A stretch of DNA of 64,000 bases, from positions 2,784,225-2,848,224 of the forward strand of contig NZ_OY781461.1 in assembly GCF_963676955.1 (NCBI RefSeq), read 5' to 3'. Positions 1-7,844 of this stretch are shown piece by piece. Position numbers and translations under genes: made by a program. How positions within the stretch are numbered: the stretch's first letter is position 1; each line of letters starts with the position of its first letter. A model generated the notes under the pieces. It was not told where the DNA came from. It did no database searches and saw only the letters and a list, made by a program, of their open reading frames with translations. Source of the DNA: an uncultured Desulfuromonas sp. (GTDB taxonomy: Bacteria > Desulfobacterota > Desulfuromonadia > Desulfuromonadales > Desulfuromonadaceae).

Positions 1-1329
1 GCCGGCGGCCTGGGCTGCGGCGAAGTGCTCGACCGTTTTTTTCGCTTTCTCGGTCTTGACCGAGCTGTGGAGGTTTATCCATTTCAGCAACAGGGGTTTG
101 ATCGGCTGATCGATCATACCACGTCCGAAGTGGTCGAGTTCAGTTATGGAGAGCAGGCTTGGCGGGAGTCGTTGTTGAACGCGTTTCCTGGGCAGGCAGC
201 GGCCATCACGCGTTTTCAGCACACCGTGCTGGCCATCTGTGATTCGTTGCCGTTTCTTAATGCCGAGAAGACCTTTGGTGACGAGGCCCTGTTCAGCCAT
301 GTTCAGGATGTCAGTCTGCAGGCGTTTGTCTCGCAACTGACTGCGGATCGACGTCTGCAGGCAGCCCTCTGCATGCATTGCCTGCTGCATGGAACACCGC
401 CGGATCGGATGCCTCTGCGCTTACACGCTGCGGTGGTCGGCCCGTATTGTCGCTCGGTCCATGGTATTCGCGGCGGAGGCAGACAGTTGAGCCAATCGTT
501 TGCCCACTGCCTGCAACAAGCCGGTGTTGATGTGTTTTGTCACTCCCGGGTGGTTGCCATGCCGGTGGATAAGGATGGTGCCATTCGCGGTGTGACGCTG
601 GAGTCGGGGCAGGAGATTGCGGCACAACAGGTGATTCATGCCGCAGATCCGCGTCTGCTGCTCGAGTGGCTGGATCAGAGTTGTTTTCGACCGGTCTATC
701 GGCGCCGTCTTGGGGCGTTGCAGGAAACACAATCCGCTTTGGTGCTGTTTGGTCACAGTGATCAGACCGTTGACGCGTTGTCCGGACGTAATCTGTATCT
801 GGTTGATCTGGCGCAGGGAACCCGGTTGTTTTCCGGAACCCTTGATCAGCGTCCACTGTACTTGTCTTCTGCCGGGCAGGAGAAGGCTGACCTAGGTCCG
901 CAGGGCCAGGGCAGCGGCATTATCGGTCTGATGCCGGAAAGCTATGAACGCTATGCGGCCTGGCAATCCAGTCGTCGTGGACAGCGGCCTGACGGTTATC
1001 GTCAGTTTAAACAGCAGTGCCGGGAACAGCTGCTCAACCGGATTGAAAAATCAGTGCCGGAGGTTGCCCAGGCGTTACAGCAACCGTTTCTGGCCACACC
1101 GCTGACATTGCGGGATTACCTGCATTATCCGCAGGGCGCTGTTTATGGCATCCGTCATGATCTGAGCCGTTACCCCCTCCAGGTCGCCACTCGTGTGCGG
1201 GGACTGTATCTGTCGGGGCAGGCGTTGGCGGCTCCGGGACTTATGGGGGCTATGGTTGGGGCTTTTTACACCTGTGGCACCCTGTTGGGACATCAACGCG
1301 TTGCAGAGGAGTTGAACCAGTGTCATTGA
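1..1329 (+). CDS. CrtI-like FAD-dependent oxidoreductase, 5' partial
   Basis: The gene enters from the left edge: the frame is open from base 1 and reads A-G-G-L-G-C-G-E before the first GTG at 25, so that GTG is internal and the FAD-binding glycine-rich start lies outside the window. About 442 residues are visible. The C-terminus (LSGQALAAPGLMGAMVGAF) fits the second FAD-binding segment of the phytoene desaturase / retinol saturase (CrtI) family. Such enzymes desaturate, saturate or isomerise polyene chains. It overlaps the next ketosynthase by 10 bases, so it belongs to the same operon and probably acts on the polyene made by it. Family call is firm; substrate and direction of the redox step are unknown. 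Confidence 0.8.
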   Translation, partial: AGGLGCGEVLDRFFRFLGLDRAVEVYPFQQQGFDRLIDHTTSEVVEFSYGEQAWRESLLNAFPGQAAAITRFQHTVLAICDSLPFLNAEKTFGDEALFSHVQDVSLQAFVSQLTADRRLQAALCMHCLLHGTPPDRMPLRLHAAVVGPYCRSVHGIRGGGRQLSQSFAHCLQQAGVDVFCHSRVVAMPVDKDGAIRGVTLESGQEIAAQQVIHAADPRLLLEWLDQSCFRPVYRRRLGALQETQSALVLFGHSDQTVDALSGRNLYLVDLAQGTRLFSGTLDQRPLYLSSAGQEKADLGPQGQGSGIIGLMPESYERYAAWQSSRRGQRPDGYRQFKQQCREQLLNRIEKSVPEVAQALQQPFLATPLTLRDYLHYPQGAVYGIRHDLSRYPLQVATRVRGLYLSGQALAAPGLMGAMVGAFYTCGTLLGHQRVAEELNQCH

Positions 1330-2555
1330 ACCGAGTCGTGATCACCGGAATGGGGGCTGTTTCACCGTTTGGCGGAACCGTTGCTGATCTGCTCAGCGGG
1401 CTGTATGAAGGGCGCAGTGCTGTCGCTTATTACGACGCTTTAAACCAGGTTCAGGGGCTGCGCAGTCTGGTGGCCAGCCGGGTGCAAGGCATTGATCCGA
1501 AACAGATTGCCCGCAAACATCGTCGTTCCATGTCGAAAATGTCGGTTTATGCCACTCTGGCCGCTGGTGAGGCCATGCGCCAGGCCGGTATTGACGAGGC
1601 GTTGTGCACCTCTGGTGATCTGGGCGTGGCGGTTGGTTCTACGGTGGGCAGCACCGAAGTGACCGAGGCGTTTTTCGAAGATTATTTCACTGATCACAGC
1701 CTGGAGCGGATGAAGTCGACGCTGTTTTTTCAGATGATGAACCACACCTGTGCGTCCAACATTGCCCAGACGTTTAATATCGCCGGACGCCTTCTTGCGC
1801 CTTCGGCGGCCTGTGCCACCGGCAGTCAGGCTATTGGCTACGGCTATGAGATGATCGCGCAGGGTCATCAGCAGATAATGCTGTGCGGCGGGGCCGATGA
1901 GCTGCACCCCCTGACCTGCGCCACCTTCGATGTCATGCATGCCGCCTCTATTGGCTACAACGACCGGCCGCAGGCCACACCCCGACCGTTTGCCGCAGAT
2001 CGTGACGGCATGGTGTGTGGAGAGGGCAGTGGCGTACTGGTACTGGAATCGCTCAACTCTGCGTTGCAGCGCGGTGCGCACATTTTCGCCGAGCTGATCG
2101 GTTTTGCCACCGTATCCGATCCGGGCAATATCGCCAACCCGGATGCCTCCGTCATGGCACGCTGTATCAGCAAAGCGCTGCAGTCTGCCGGCATCACGCC
2201 ACAGCAGGTTGATTATGTCAATGCCCATGCCACGGCAACGGAGCAGGGCGACATCGCCGAAAGTCAGGCCATCGCCCGGGTTTTCGATCATCCGGTACCG
2301 GTCAGCAGTCTTAAAGGGCATCTTGGCCACACCATGGCTGCCAGTGGAGCCCTGGAAACCATTGCCACGGTCGACATGTTGAAACAGGGAAAACTGGTGC
2401 CGACCCTGCATCTGGATCAGGTGGATTCGCGTTGCGCACAATTGAACTACATCAGCCGGTTAAAAGAAAAAAACTCACAAATTGCTTTAAAAAATAACTT
2501 TGCTCTTGGCGGGGTGAATACCTCATTGGTTTTAAGGAGATATGACCATGACTGA
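1320..2555 (+). CDS. Beta-ketoacyl-ACP synthase (FabF-like), catalytically complete
   Basis: 411-residue condensing enzyme of the KAS I/II family, which extends an acyl-ACP with malonyl-ACP. The full triad is visible: Cys165 in SAACATGSQ, His303 in NAHATATEQGD and His337 in GHLGHTMAASG. The start is a GTG overlapping the end of the upstream oxidoreductase by 10 bases, giving the usual N-terminus MSLNRVVITGMG. The stop overlaps the start of the following ACP, so synthase and carrier are translationally coupled. It is one of three complete ketosynthases in this cluster and is the one with no chain-length-factor gene next to it. It may act on a separate chain or at a separate extension stage; the assignment to a step is inference. 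Confidence 0.92.
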   Translation: MSLNRVVITGMGAVSPFGGTVADLLSGLYEGRSAVAYYDALNQVQGLRSLVASRVQGIDPKQIARKHRRSMSKMSVYATLAAGEAMRQAGIDEALCTSGDLGVAVGSTVGSTEVTEAFFEDYFTDHSLERMKSTLFFQMMNHTCASNIAQTFNIAGRLLAPSAACATGSQAIGYGYEMIAQGHQQIMLCGGADELHPLTCATFDVMHAASIGYNDRPQATPRPFAADRDGMVCGEGSGVLVLESLNSALQRGAHIFAELIGFATVSDPGNIANPDASVMARCISKALQSAGITPQQVDYVNAHATATEQGDIAESQAIARVFDHPVPVSSLKGHLGHTMAASGALETIATVDMLKQGKLVPTLHLDQVDSRCAQLNYISRLKEKNSQIALKNNFALGGVNTSLVLRRYDHD

Positions 2556-2802
2556 ACAGGAGATCATCACCACGGTCAATACGGCCCTGGCGGAAGAATT
2601 TGAACTCGAGCTGGATGAGATGACCCCGGACGTTTCTTTGTATGAGGACCTGGGCCTCGACAGTCTCGACACCGTCGATATGGTGATCGTTCTGGAGGGA
2701 GCGTTCAACTTCAAGATCCGTGAAGAAGCTGACATCAAAGAGATCCGCACGCTGGGAGATATTCACGCGTTTGTTGCCAAAAAAATTGCTGCAGAATCCT
2801 GA
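2548..2802 (+). CDS. Acyl carrier protein (first of three)
   Basis: 84-residue acyl carrier protein. Ser39 in the motif DLGLDSLDTVD is the expected phosphopantetheine attachment site, and the acidic four-helix pattern is typical. The ATG at 2548 is chosen over the ATG at 2542 because AAGGAGA at 2534-2540 lies about 8 bases from the former and only about 2 from the latter. The gene starts inside the end of the ketosynthase gene and is followed after 7 bases by a PlsC-like acyltransferase. Its likely role is to carry the growing chain or the loaded aryl starter of the cluster. Which synthase it serves cannot be told from sequence. Confidence 0.93.
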   Translation: MTEQEIITTVNTALAEEFELELDEMTPDVSLYEDLGLDSLDTVDMVIVLEGAFNFKIREEADIKEIRTLGDIHAFVAKKIAAES

Positions 2803-2809
2803 TTTGTTC

Positions 2810-3598
2810 ATGAACGCTTTCCATCTGCTTCACGTTATTGCCATGAATGTCTGGGTCTACAGCCTGCTGGTGGTGTGGACTCTTGTTGGCGTGTGTTTAA
2901 GTCCGCTTCAAACCTGTTACCTGCTTTGGCGTCATCAGTGGCCTTTAGATCGCGCTGTCCGCCATCTGATCTGGCTGTATGGTCGCGGTTGGCTGGTGTT
3001 GATTTCTCCTTTTGTTTCGTTTTCCCGTGATGGGTTGACGGCACAGCAGTTGCCGGAGCGTTGTGTATTCGTCATCAACCACCTGTCTTTTTTTGACACC
3101 TATTTCATGGCCGCTCTGCCCCACAGCGATGTGACCTTTGCCGTGCGTTCCTGGCCGTTTAAGATGTTCTGGTATCGCGTGTTTATGCGGCTGGCCAACT
3201 ATCTTGAAGTGGAAGATTTAAGCTGGGAGGAAACAACTGCGCGCGGGACTGACGTGTTGCAACAGGGCGGCTCCGTGTTGTTTTTTCCGGAAGGCCACCG
3301 CAGTCGTGATGGAAAAATTCAGCGGTTTTATTCCGGGGCGTTTCAGTTGGCCGTGGCGGCACAATGTCCCGTGGTGCCGCTGTGTATTACCGGGACCGAT
3401 GAACTGTTGCCGCCGGGGCGCAAAAGCTTACACCCCTGTCGGGTTCAACTGAGGATTTTGCCGCCTGTCTCTGTAGATGAGTATCAGTATGACGGTGGTC
3501 ATCTGGCCTTGAAGAAACAGGTCAAGGCCGCCATGGTCGAGGCGCTGGATGAGATGACGGAGTCACGTGTTGCTGCCGCTGAGGTGGTGTCATGCTGA
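2810..3598 (+). CDS. PlsC-like 1-acylglycerol-phosphate acyltransferase family protein
   Basis: 262-residue membrane-associated acyltransferase. A hydrophobic N-terminal segment (about residues 12-32) precedes the catalytic HX4D box (His91-Asp96 in NHLSFFDTYF) and the second family block EGHRSRDG (about 161-168). The start at 2810 follows the ACP stop; the longer open frame upstream only overlaps the ACP. Acyltransferases of this family are regular parts of aryl polyene and flexirubin clusters, where they are thought to join the polyene acyl chain to a lipid anchor. Here it sits directly after an ACP and overlaps the following acyl-activating ligase by 7 bases, fitting use of an acyl-ACP donor. 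The acceptor is unknown. Confidence 0.85.
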   Translation: MNAFHLLHVIAMNVWVYSLLVVWTLVGVCLSPLQTCYLLWRHQWPLDRAVRHLIWLYGRGWLVLISPFVSFSRDGLTAQQLPERCVFVINHLSFFDTYFMAALPHSDVTFAVRSWPFKMFWYRVFMRLANYLEVEDLSWEETTARGTDVLQQGGSVLFFPEGHRSRDGKIQRFYSGAFQLAVAAQCPVVPLCITGTDELLPPGRKSLHPCRVQLRILPPVSVDEYQYDGGHLALKKQVKAAMVEALDEMTESRVAAAEVVSC

Positions 3599-4911
3599 AT
3601 TGTTCAGAACAACTGGCGTTTGCGCCATCGCAGGTGATTCGTGAGCAACAACGGGCGTTACTCCAGGCCCATATGGCCTATCTGGCCGCGCATTCGCCTT
3701 TTTATCAACGCATGGCCCGTGAACAGGGCTTTGATTTACGTGATGTGCGTTGTTATGACGATCTGGCGGCACTGCCATTTACCACCAAAGCGGACTTGGA
3801 ACGCTGTGGTGATGCGTTCCTCTGTGTTGAAGAGCGTCAGATCGCGGACATCTGTCTGACATCCGGGACCACCGGATTGCCGGTGGCTTTTATGCAGAGT
3901 CGTCAGGATCTCGAGCGGTTGGCGTTCAATGAGCAGTTGGCTTTCAGCACCGCCGGGCTGACAGCGGATGATCGGGTGTTGATTGCTGCCGCTATTGACC
4001 GTTGCTTCATGGCCGGAATGGCCTACTTTCTCGGCCTGAAAAAGATCGGTGCCACGGTGATTCGTGGTGGCTCCAGTTCGGTTTCCGTCGTGGCGCAGCT
4101 GATCGAACGTTTTCGTCCCAGCGCCCTTGTCGGCGTGCCGACGCTGTTTCTGGCTCTGGCCGATATTTTGCGTCAAAAGGGGATTGATCCCTGTGACTGT
4201 GGGGTGAAAAAACTGGTCTGCATCGGTGAGCCGGTGCGCAGCCAGGAATTGACGCTATCCGTGTTAGGGGCACGTCTTCAGGAACAGTGGGCGGCTGACA
4301 TCTACGGCACCTATGCCAGTACGGAAATGGCTGCCACCTTTGTCGATTGCCCTTATGGCTGCGGTGGCCATGTACCGCCGGAACTGATGCTGGTGGAGAT
4401 TGTCAACGATCAGGGGCAGCGTGTCGCTGCCGGTGACGTCGGTGAAGTCGTCGCGACACCGCTGCAGGTGACGGGGATGCCGTTGTTGCGCTTTAAAACC
4501 GGCGATGTGGCCACGCTCTACTGCGATCCCTGTGAATGCGGGCGCAACAGTTGGCGTATTGGCCCGGTGCTGGGTCGTAAAAATCAGATGCTCAAATATC
4601 GCGGCACCACGGTCTATCCTCCGGCGATCTTCGCGGTGTTGCAGGAACTGGCTGAAGTGCAGGCGTTTTATATCGAGGTGCGCGACGATTACGCGTTATC
4701 CGATCAGATTCGAGTGGTGGTGGGCAGCAGCTGTCCTGACCTTACCGCGCACCATGTTGAGGAATTGCTGGCTGCACGCATTCGCGTCAAGCCCGAAGTC
4801 GTGATTCAGGATGTTGATACGGTGCGGAATCAGACCATTCAGGAAGATAAGCGCAAGCCGGTGACGTTTTTTGATTATCGCACCTGTGGTGTGAGCGGAA
4901 GCGTCGTTTAG
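3592..4911 (+). CDS. Adenylate-forming acyl ligase (PaaK/F390-synthetase-like), probable aryl starter activation
   Basis: 439-residue ANL-superfamily ligase of the phenylacetate-CoA ligase / coenzyme F390 synthetase branch. The P-loop-like A3 motif LTSGTTGLPVAF, the A5 region DIYGTYASTEMA, the A7 segment FKTGDV and the C-terminal GRKNQMLKYRGTTVYP region are all present. Two cysteine clusters near 250-260 and 310 (CPYGCGG, CDPCECG) recall the structural-metal positions seen in some PaaK relatives. It lies immediately before the ammonia-lyase gene, so the natural inference is that it activates p-coumarate or cinnamate and passes it to a cluster ACP. Activation as a CoA ester is also possible. 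It differs clearly from the two PaaK proteins at 31536 and 33306. Confidence 0.82.
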   Translation: MLNCSEQLAFAPSQVIREQQRALLQAHMAYLAAHSPFYQRMAREQGFDLRDVRCYDDLAALPFTTKADLERCGDAFLCVEERQIADICLTSGTTGLPVAFMQSRQDLERLAFNEQLAFSTAGLTADDRVLIAAAIDRCFMAGMAYFLGLKKIGATVIRGGSSSVSVVAQLIERFRPSALVGVPTLFLALADILRQKGIDPCDCGVKKLVCIGEPVRSQELTLSVLGARLQEQWAADIYGTYASTEMAATFVDCPYGCGGHVPPELMLVEIVNDQGQRVAAGDVGEVVATPLQVTGMPLLRFKTGDVATLYCDPCECGRNSWRIGPVLGRKNQMLKYRGTTVYPPAIFAVLQELAEVQAFYIEVRDDYALSDQIRVVVGSSCPDLTAHHVEELLAARIRVKPEVVIQDVDTVRNQTIQEDKRKPVTFFDYRTCGVSGSVV

Positions 4912-5028
4912 AGCATTTCCTGGTAGGCCATAGTTATTGAGCAGCCAGTCCTGTGCCAGCTGACCCACGTCACGTGCATACGAGAAATCGTGAACGGGTG
5001 AGGTTGTTTGAAGTGATTTATTGTTGTG

Positions 5029-5054
5029 ACATGTGAAGGGGACATCTCACATGT
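5029..5054. promoter_or_regulatory. Inverted repeat upstream of the ammonia-lyase gene
   Basis: Perfect 8-base arms ACATGTGA (5029-5036) and TCACATGT (5047-5054) are separated by 10 bases, giving 18-base centre-to-centre spacing. It lies in the only sizeable gap (4912-5112) of the first half of the cluster, about 60 bases before the lyase start. It could be a binding site for a dimeric regulator or an RNA hairpin; no U-run follows, so a terminator is unlikely. No other recognisable element was found in the gap. Confidence 0.45.
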
Positions 5055-5112
5055 TTCACTGTGTTGATGAATTTTGGGGACAAGATTTTTATCTGAAATA
5101 ACGAGGGGAAAA

Positions 5113-6699
5113 ATGGGAGAAAAAAAATCGGTTGTGTTAACCGGCAATGATCTGACCGTGGAACAGATTATTGCCGTCGGTGTTGGTGATCTGAACGTTG
5201 AGTTGGATGAACAGGCGCTGCAGCGTTGTCGCGACAGCCGTGTTTTTTTAGAAGAGGCAGTCAATGCCCGCCATATTATCTACGGCGTCAACACCTCGTT
5301 CGGCCCCATGTGTAACAAGATTATCGACGATAACCAGATCGAGGCGTTGCAGGTCAATCTGATTCGCAGCCATGCCGCCGGGTTAGGTGATCCTCTTAAA
5401 CCCTATATTGGTATCGCGGTGATGCTCGTGCGTCTCAATACGCTCGTCAAAGGCTACAGTGGCGTGCGGATTGAGCTGCTCGAGTTTATGCAGTGGATGA
5501 TCAACGAGGGCATTGCCCCCTATATTCCGGAGTGCGGTAGTGTCGGCGCTTCCGGTGACCTGATCCATCTGGCCCATCTGGCGCTGGGCATTATCGGTGA
5601 GGGGAACCTCTACTACCGCGATGAGTTGCGCCCGGCCGCTGAGGTGTTTGCCGAACTGGGCCGAGAACCGATGCGCCTGAGCTATAAAGAGGGCATCGCC
5701 CTGATGAACGGCACCAGCGCCATGACTGCGTTGGCCGCCTTCGCCATTTTCGGCGCCAAGAAACTGTTGCGCGTCAGCTGTGTAACCGGTGCGTTCGGTA
5801 TCGAGCTGTTCGGCGGTATCGACGATGCCTTTGACGAGGACTTGCACCGGGTCAAGCCTCATCCGGGCCAGGTGGAGATTGCCGAGACCATCCGCAATCT
5901 GTATCGCGGTTCCGGCAACATTACCCTGCGCGAGAACATGCACGACCGGATTCGCGGCCAGCACCAGGAGGGCCTGGTATTCGAGACGACCATCAACGTA
6001 CAGGATGTCTATTCCATCCGTTGTACGCCGCAGGTGCTGGCGCCGGCCGCCGAGATGATCGAAAGCGCCACTCGCACCGTCGAGGTCGAAGCCAACTCGT
6101 CCAACGATAATCCGATCATTATTCCGGACAAAAAGAAGATTATCCACGGTGGTAACTTCCACGGCCAGAGCATCGGCTTTGCCATGGATGCCCTGTGCGT
6201 CAGCCTGGCGACGCTGTGCAACCTGTCGGAGCGGCGTCTCAACAAACTGCTCGATAAGAACCTCAATGAAGGGCTGCCCGAGCATTTGATTCCCGGCACC
6301 CTGGGCCTGACCATGGGCTTCATGGGCTCACAGTATCTGGCGACCTCGACCACGGCGGAAAACCGTCAGCTGGCCAATCCTGTCAGTACCAATTCCATCT
6401 CCTGCAATGCCTCCAATCAGGATGTGGTCAGCATGGGCACCGTGGCGGCGCGTAAGGCGTTCAGGCAGGTGAGCAATGCCAAACACATCCTGACGATGGA
6501 GGTTCTGGCTGATCTGCAGGCGCTGTCGTTCCGCAATGCCGACCGACTTGGCTTAGGCACGTCACGGATCTACGCGGCTCTGAATGACGAATTTCAGATT
6601 TACGACAACAGTCGTGTGTTCCACGATGATCTGGTGGCGATGCGCAAAAAGCTGTTTTCAAGTCAGTTGTTCGATGATTTGAGTCGCTATTGGTCCTGA
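5113..6699 (+). CDS. Aromatic amino acid ammonia-lyase, probably tyrosine ammonia-lyase
   Basis: 528-residue MIO-type lyase. The Ala146-Ser147-Gly148 triad in GSVGASGDL forms the MIO cofactor by self-cyclisation; Tyr57 in YGVNTSFGPM and the segments NGTSAMTALA and SNDNPII complete the active site. The product would be trans-p-coumarate (or cinnamate) and ammonia. The selectivity positions read Ser86-His87 (NLIRSHAAG). These occur in histidine lyases, but from memory also in the tyrosine lyases of flexirubin clusters, with which this protein shares FGPM where histidine lyases usually have FGKL. No hut gene is nearby. The start ATG at 5113 is preferred over an upstream in-frame start because of GAGGGG just before it. 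It begins a new run after a 200-base gap. Confidence 0.87.
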   Translation: MGEKKSVVLTGNDLTVEQIIAVGVGDLNVELDEQALQRCRDSRVFLEEAVNARHIIYGVNTSFGPMCNKIIDDNQIEALQVNLIRSHAAGLGDPLKPYIGIAVMLVRLNTLVKGYSGVRIELLEFMQWMINEGIAPYIPECGSVGASGDLIHLAHLALGIIGEGNLYYRDELRPAAEVFAELGREPMRLSYKEGIALMNGTSAMTALAAFAIFGAKKLLRVSCVTGAFGIELFGGIDDAFDEDLHRVKPHPGQVEIAETIRNLYRGSGNITLRENMHDRIRGQHQEGLVFETTINVQDVYSIRCTPQVLAPAAEMIESATRTVEVEANSSNDNPIIIPDKKKIIHGGNFHGQSIGFAMDALCVSLATLCNLSERRLNKLLDKNLNEGLPEHLIPGTLGLTMGFMGSQYLATSTTAENRQLANPVSTNSISCNASNQDVVSMGTVAARKAFRQVSNAKHILTMEVLADLQALSFRNADRLGLGTSRIYAALNDEFQIYDNSRVFHDDLVAMRKKLFSSQLFDDLSRYWS

Positions 6700-6718
6700 T
6701 CTTCAGAGAGGAAAACCG

Positions 6719-7159
6719 ATGACTTCAACGACGACGAAGATGGCCTTGCCCATGGCTGCGCAAACCTTGTTGCCGCACCGTCCGCCCATGCTGCTGGTGG
6801 ATGCCCTGGTGGCGTTTGCACCGGGACGCGGTACGGTGATCAGCGAAGTTCATGGTGAAGACCTCTTTGTCCGCGAAGACGGCACCTTAGAGCCGGTGGC
6901 TTTCGTTGAGCTGATCGCGCAAAGCTATGCAGCGATCAAGGGATATGAGGATACTCTGAACGGGGTCTCGGTTCGTGAGGGTTTTCTGGTGGGTGGCCGG
7001 CGGGTCAAACTGTTGTCCAAGGCGCATGTCGGCGATCGGTTGACCATCGATATTGAGACGTCCGGTCATCTCGAAGGCTTTTGTGTGGTGGACGGTGTGG
7101 TGCGCCGCGATGAAGAGATCCTTGCCGAGGGGAGCATCAAGCTATGGATTCGCGAGTAA
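6719..7159 (+). CDS. Hot-dog 3-hydroxyacyl-ACP dehydratase (ApeP-like)
   Basis: 146-residue single hot-dog protein. The motif LLPHRPPMLLVD near residues 17-28 and the later segment EPVAFVELIAQSYAA match the ApeP-type dehydratases of aryl polyene clusters and the wider FabA/FabZ fold. It would remove water from 3-hydroxyacyl-ACP to create the conjugated double bonds. GAGAGG sits 8 bases before the ATG, 19 bases after the lyase stop, and its end overlaps the LolA-like gene by 16 bases. A second hot-dog dehydratase at 10891 may be its partner, since ApeI and ApeP are both needed in aryl polyene synthesis. The assignment to subfamily is by motif recall. Confidence 0.8.
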   Translation: MTSTTTKMALPMAAQTLLPHRPPMLLVDALVAFAPGRGTVISEVHGEDLFVREDGTLEPVAFVELIAQSYAAIKGYEDTLNGVSVREGFLVGGRRVKLLSKAHVGDRLTIDIETSGHLEGFCVVDGVVRRDEEILAEGSIKLWIRE

Positions 7160-7833
7160 TACGAGGCTGTTGTAAAAAGTTGTCCCTGACTTTTTTCCAG
7201 AGGTTCATGCCTCTGGGCCTGATTTTCTTCCTGCTGATCGCTCTGCCCTGCGGGGCGGCGGAACCGCTCCCTGAGGAGATGGCGGATGAGATTCGTCAAT
7301 CGGCTGCTGAAGTCGAAACGCTGTCGAGCCGGTTTGTCCAGGAAAAATTCCTCAGTATGTTTGCGGAAACTCTGACTTCTAACGGGCAGTTTTATTACCA
7401 GCGGCCGGATCGGTTACGCTGGGAGTTAACTGAACCTGTCGGCTCCGGGTTTGTTTTGAACGGTGACCGCGGCGAACGCTGGCATGAACGGGTTGACGGC
7501 AGCGAACCGTTTCGGCTGGAGGATGATCCGGCCATGAGCCTGATCGCTGAACAGCTGTTTGCCTGGGCGCGGGCTGATTTGCGCTGGCTGCAGGATCATT
7601 ATCAGATTGAACTGATCGGTGTGGAGCCGATCTGCCTGCGCCTGACGCCTCCTGAAGGGCAGGGACGGGCGTTTCTTGATTATTTGCTCATTCAGTTTTC
7701 CGAGTCGGCGGCTTATGTCACCGAAGTGGAAATTCATGAGCAGGATGGCGACTACACGCGGATTCGTTTCAGCCACACGAACGTCAATGCGCCGTTGACC
7801 GGCACGTTGTTCACGGGTCGGGAAGGACTGTAG
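7144..7833 (+). CDS. LolA-like outer membrane lipoprotein carrier protein
   Basis: 229-residue periplasmic protein with a hydrophobic signal segment (about residues 23-36, ending in CGAAEP) and LolA-type features such as SSRFVQEKFL and YYQRPDRLRWE. LolA proteins ferry lipids or lipoproteins across the periplasm; cluster-encoded copies accompany aryl polyene exporters and are thought to carry the polyene lipid. The ATG at 7144 has GAGGGGAG upstream but gives a long N-region; an ATG at 7207 would place the signal peptide right at the N-terminus and is a real alternative. It is followed after 11 bases by the MMPL exporter. Confidence 0.82.
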   Translation: MDSRVIRGCCKKLSLTFFQRFMPLGLIFFLLIALPCGAAEPLPEEMADEIRQSAAEVETLSSRFVQEKFLSMFAETLTSNGQFYYQRPDRLRWELTEPVGSGFVLNGDRGERWHERVDGSEPFRLEDDPAMSLIAEQLFAWARADLRWLQDHYQIELIGVEPICLRLTPPEGQGRAFLDYLLIQFSESAAYVTEVEIHEQDGDYTRIRFSHTNVNAPLTGTLFTGREGL

Positions 7834-7844
7834 CGGACGGACGC

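Noticed and set aside
25-27. GTG at 25 as start of the first gene
   Set aside because: The frame is open to base 1 and codes for family-like residues, so this codon is internal to a gene that enters from the left.
1440-2441. Long minus-strand open frame of 333 codons
   Set aside because: It lies entirely opposite a well-conserved ketosynthase and has no recognisable motif or ribosome binding site.
5113-6699. Histidine ammonia-lyase (HutH)
   Set aside because: No hut genes nearby, cluster context and FGPM motif favour an aromatic lyase, although Ser-His is kept.
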